A DNA stretch of 33,068 nucleotides. Source: Hungatella sp. UBA5385. GTDB taxonomy: Bacteria; Bacillota; Clostridia; Lachnospirales; Lachnospiraceae. The notes beneath the pieces were generated by a model. It saw only the letters and a program-made list of their open reading frames with translations. It made no database searches and was not told where the DNA came from. The position numbers and the translations under genes are program-made. Below, one piece after another: positions 31,674-33,068 of the stretch (the first letter of the stretch is position 1; each line of letters opens with the position of its first letter). The stretch lies in NCBI GenBank assembly GCA_002409995.1, contig DHOR01000048.1, forward strand, positions 71,097-104,164, in the 5' to 3' direction.

Positions 31674-31745
31674 GATAAATAAACATCAATCATGCATTAA
31701 GGCTTGTTAAAAGACACAGTTGGCCTTTTAGGTTCCATAGGATAA

Positions 31746-33068
31746 TCAATACACTCCCAAGAAGCTAACAGCAGGAGCCACTCTCGATTCCAGAATCTCA
31801 ATTCTAAGATTCCGGGTTTTTATCTCCGGAAATACAGCATTTTTCCGATATCCGACTGTTTTCCCTGTATAAATCACTTGATTGGTATCCCCATTTACAA
31901 TAAGAAACTTCTCAATTCTCTGGCTTAGACGAATCTCTTCTTTGATCACTACCATAGAAATCACCACAGGATCAGCCCAGGACAACTCTATTTTACACGA
32001 CCTTATTCCATCAGGCGTTTTAAAATAACCTGTTCCATCTGCCTTCCGGACATTTTCAATCTCACACCCTGGCTCAGACCTGCTGGAACTTATAACAGCT
32101 TTATCAACCAGATTACACACTTCCCGCTTCTTTATATATTCACCCAGTTCCTTCAGCCTGTTCACATCATTTTCATGAAATAAACCATTTGGCATTGGGG
32201 GAATATTAAGCAGCATCATTGCATTACCACCTACAGAATGATCATAAATAGAAATCAGATTCTCAAGACTTCGGATTTTATCATCTTCAGACTTATGATA
32301 AAACCAGCCGGGACGAATAGAAAGATTCACTTCTGCAGGATACCAGGCAAGATCAGTTTCTCCTTCCAGAACCCTTCTGCTTCCTAAATCCTTATCATTG
32401 CTGGCTATTTTCCTCTGACGAAATGCTGCATCATCGCTTTTCTGACTATTTTCCTTAATTCTCTCTTTATCCTTAAGCCGCTCCGGAACTACACTCCATT
32501 CCTCTTCTCTGGTATCCCCAGCCTCATTCCCACACCAGCGGACATCCGGCCCACAAACAGAAATACAGGCACCTGGCTGATATTTTCGTATCACTTCATA
32601 ATACCGTTCCCAGTCATACGTTTGTATCCTGCCATTACTGCCTTCACCGCAGGCTCCATCTAACCAGACACAGAACACATCTCCATACAGGGTCAAAAGT
32701 TCTGTCAGCTGATTGACAAAATAATCATCATATTCCTTCCCTTTTCCATAAGAAGGATGGTTTCTGTCCCAGGGAGATAAATAGATTCCCAACTTTAAAT
32801 CATATTTCTTAAAAGCCTGAGAAACCTCATAAACGATATCGCCTTTCCCTCCCTTAAATGGACTTGCAGCTATTGTATGATCTGTAAAACGGCTGGGCCA
32901 TAGACAGAACCCGTCATGATGCTTGCAAGTTAAGACAGCACCTTTCATACCTGCCAGAGAAAGGGCTTTAGCCCACTGTTCTGCATCAAATTCCTTAGGA
33001 TCAAAGATAGAAGGAGATTCTGTACCATCTCCCCACTCCTTATCTGTAAATGTATTTACTGTAAAATG
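31746..33068 (-). CDS. Alpha-L-fucosidase, glycoside hydrolase family 29 (5' end beyond window)
   Basis: The minus-strand frame is open from the right edge to the stop at 31746, giving 440 residues with the N-terminus missing. An internal ATG at 32948 is not the start, because the 40 codons before it encode family sequence (HFTVNTFTDKEWGDG, FDPKEFDAEQWAKAL). Further GH29 motifs are LTCKHHDGFCLWPS, LKLGIYLSPWDRNHPSYG and VFCVWLDGACGEG, where the Asp is the likely nucleophile, plus GWFYH and MLLNIPPMPNG. A C-terminal region of about 100-130 residues (from about NLVDKAV onward) looks like an appended beta-sandwich domain, as in the GH29-B subgroup that cleaves alpha-1,3/1,4-fucosyl links. No signal peptide can be judged. 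It probably feeds the adjacent sugar transporter or trims imported oligosaccharides. Confidence 0.92.
   Translation of the reverse strand, partial: HFTVNTFTDKEWGDGTESPSIFDPKEFDAEQWAKALSLAGMKGAVLTCKHHDGFCLWPSRFTDHTIAASPFKGGKGDIVYEVSQAFKKYDLKLGIYLSPWDRNHPSYGKGKEYDDYFVNQLTELLTLYGDVFCVWLDGACGEGSNGRIQTYDWERYYEVIRKYQPGACISVCGPDVRWCGNEAGDTREEEWSVVPERLKDKERIKENSQKSDDAAFRQRKIASNDKDLGSRRVLEGETDLAWYPAEVNLSIRPGWFYHKSEDDKIRSLENLISIYDHSVGGNAMMLLNIPPMPNGLFHENDVNRLKELGEYIKKREVCNLVDKAVISSSRSEPGCEIENVRKADGTGYFKTPDGIRSCKIELSWADPVVISMVVIKEEIRLSQRIEKFLIVNGDTNQVIYTGKTVGYRKNAVFPEIKTRNLRIEILESRVAPAVSFLGVY

Larger units (their letters stand above)
31406..31745. other. 340-nt regulatory gap between fucosidase and ChvE-like genes
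   Basis: No gene is supported here. The stretch is A+T-rich and holds two candidate promoters and at least two operator-like sites, all reading toward the binding-protein gene. No convincing terminator follows the fucosidase stop codon; only weak pairings were seen near 31690-31735, so readthrough from the fucosidase into the transporter operon is possible. Confidence 0.6.

Noticed and set aside
31685..31740. Terminator after the fucosidase
   Set aside because: Only short imperfect pairings (for example AAGGC with GCCTT) without a T run were found.
32949..33068. Fucosidase starting at the ATG at 32948
   Set aside because: The upstream 40 codons to the window edge are open and encode typical GH29 sequence, so the gene starts beyond the window.

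Overview
The window looks like part of a gut-type Clostridia chromosome, most likely Lachnospiraceae. The reasons are strong GGAGG-type ribosome binding sites, tight operons, moderate-to-low G+C intergenic DNA, lipoprotein sugar-binding proteins with Ala/Thr/Glu-rich linkers, and a high density of carbohydrate transporters each with its own regulator. This is inferred from gene style, not from a marker gene. No tRNA, rRNA, transposase, phage gene or CRISPR array was seen. Nearly everything is on the minus strand; only one three-gene block is on the plus strand.

Region 1 (1-5100, minus) is a mannose/fructose/sorbose-family PTS: a LevR-type regulator followed by EIIA, EIIB, EIIC and EIID, with EIID cut by the left edge. 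The regulator has an AAA+ domain but lacks the GAFTGA loop used to contact sigma-54.

Region 2 (5260-18030) is a carbohydrate catabolic island built around a divergent promoter at 13051-13333. Leftward runs one operon: lipoprotein binding protein, TIM-barrel isomerase/epimerase, zinc alcohol dehydrogenase, permease, ABC ATPase, an old-yellow-enzyme-like flavoprotein and a divergent DeoC-type aldolase. Rightward run a DeoR-family regulator, a second and partnerless sugar-type ABC ATPase, and an FGGY sugar kinase. A short-chain dehydrogenase faces the kinase convergently. The gene set reads as import, oxidation, isomerisation, phosphorylation and aldol cleavage of a sugar or polyol that cannot be named from sequence. 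It is the best candidate here for an undescribed pathway. Two related hairpin elements (5263-5303 and 17163-17203) lie at its two ends.

Region 3 (18176-25996, minus) holds a small unknown gene and then an operon: LacI-family regulator, PhnD-type lipoprotein, PhnC ATPase, two PhnE permeases, a cytosolic metallophosphatase/5'-nucleotidase and an inositol-monophosphatase-family enzyme. It looks like an import-then-dephosphorylate module for an organophosphate, under sugar-type control.

Region 4 (25997-33068, minus) has a GH29 alpha-L-fucosidase (5' end beyond the right edge), then a ChvE/GguAB-type multiple-sugar ABC transporter, an AraR-like GntR regulator and a small two-helix membrane protein. 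A perfect 9-bp-arm palindrome upstream of the binding-protein gene is a good candidate operator. In both region 3 and region 4 a strong hairpin separates the binding-protein gene from the ATPase gene, which fits making more binding protein than membrane components.
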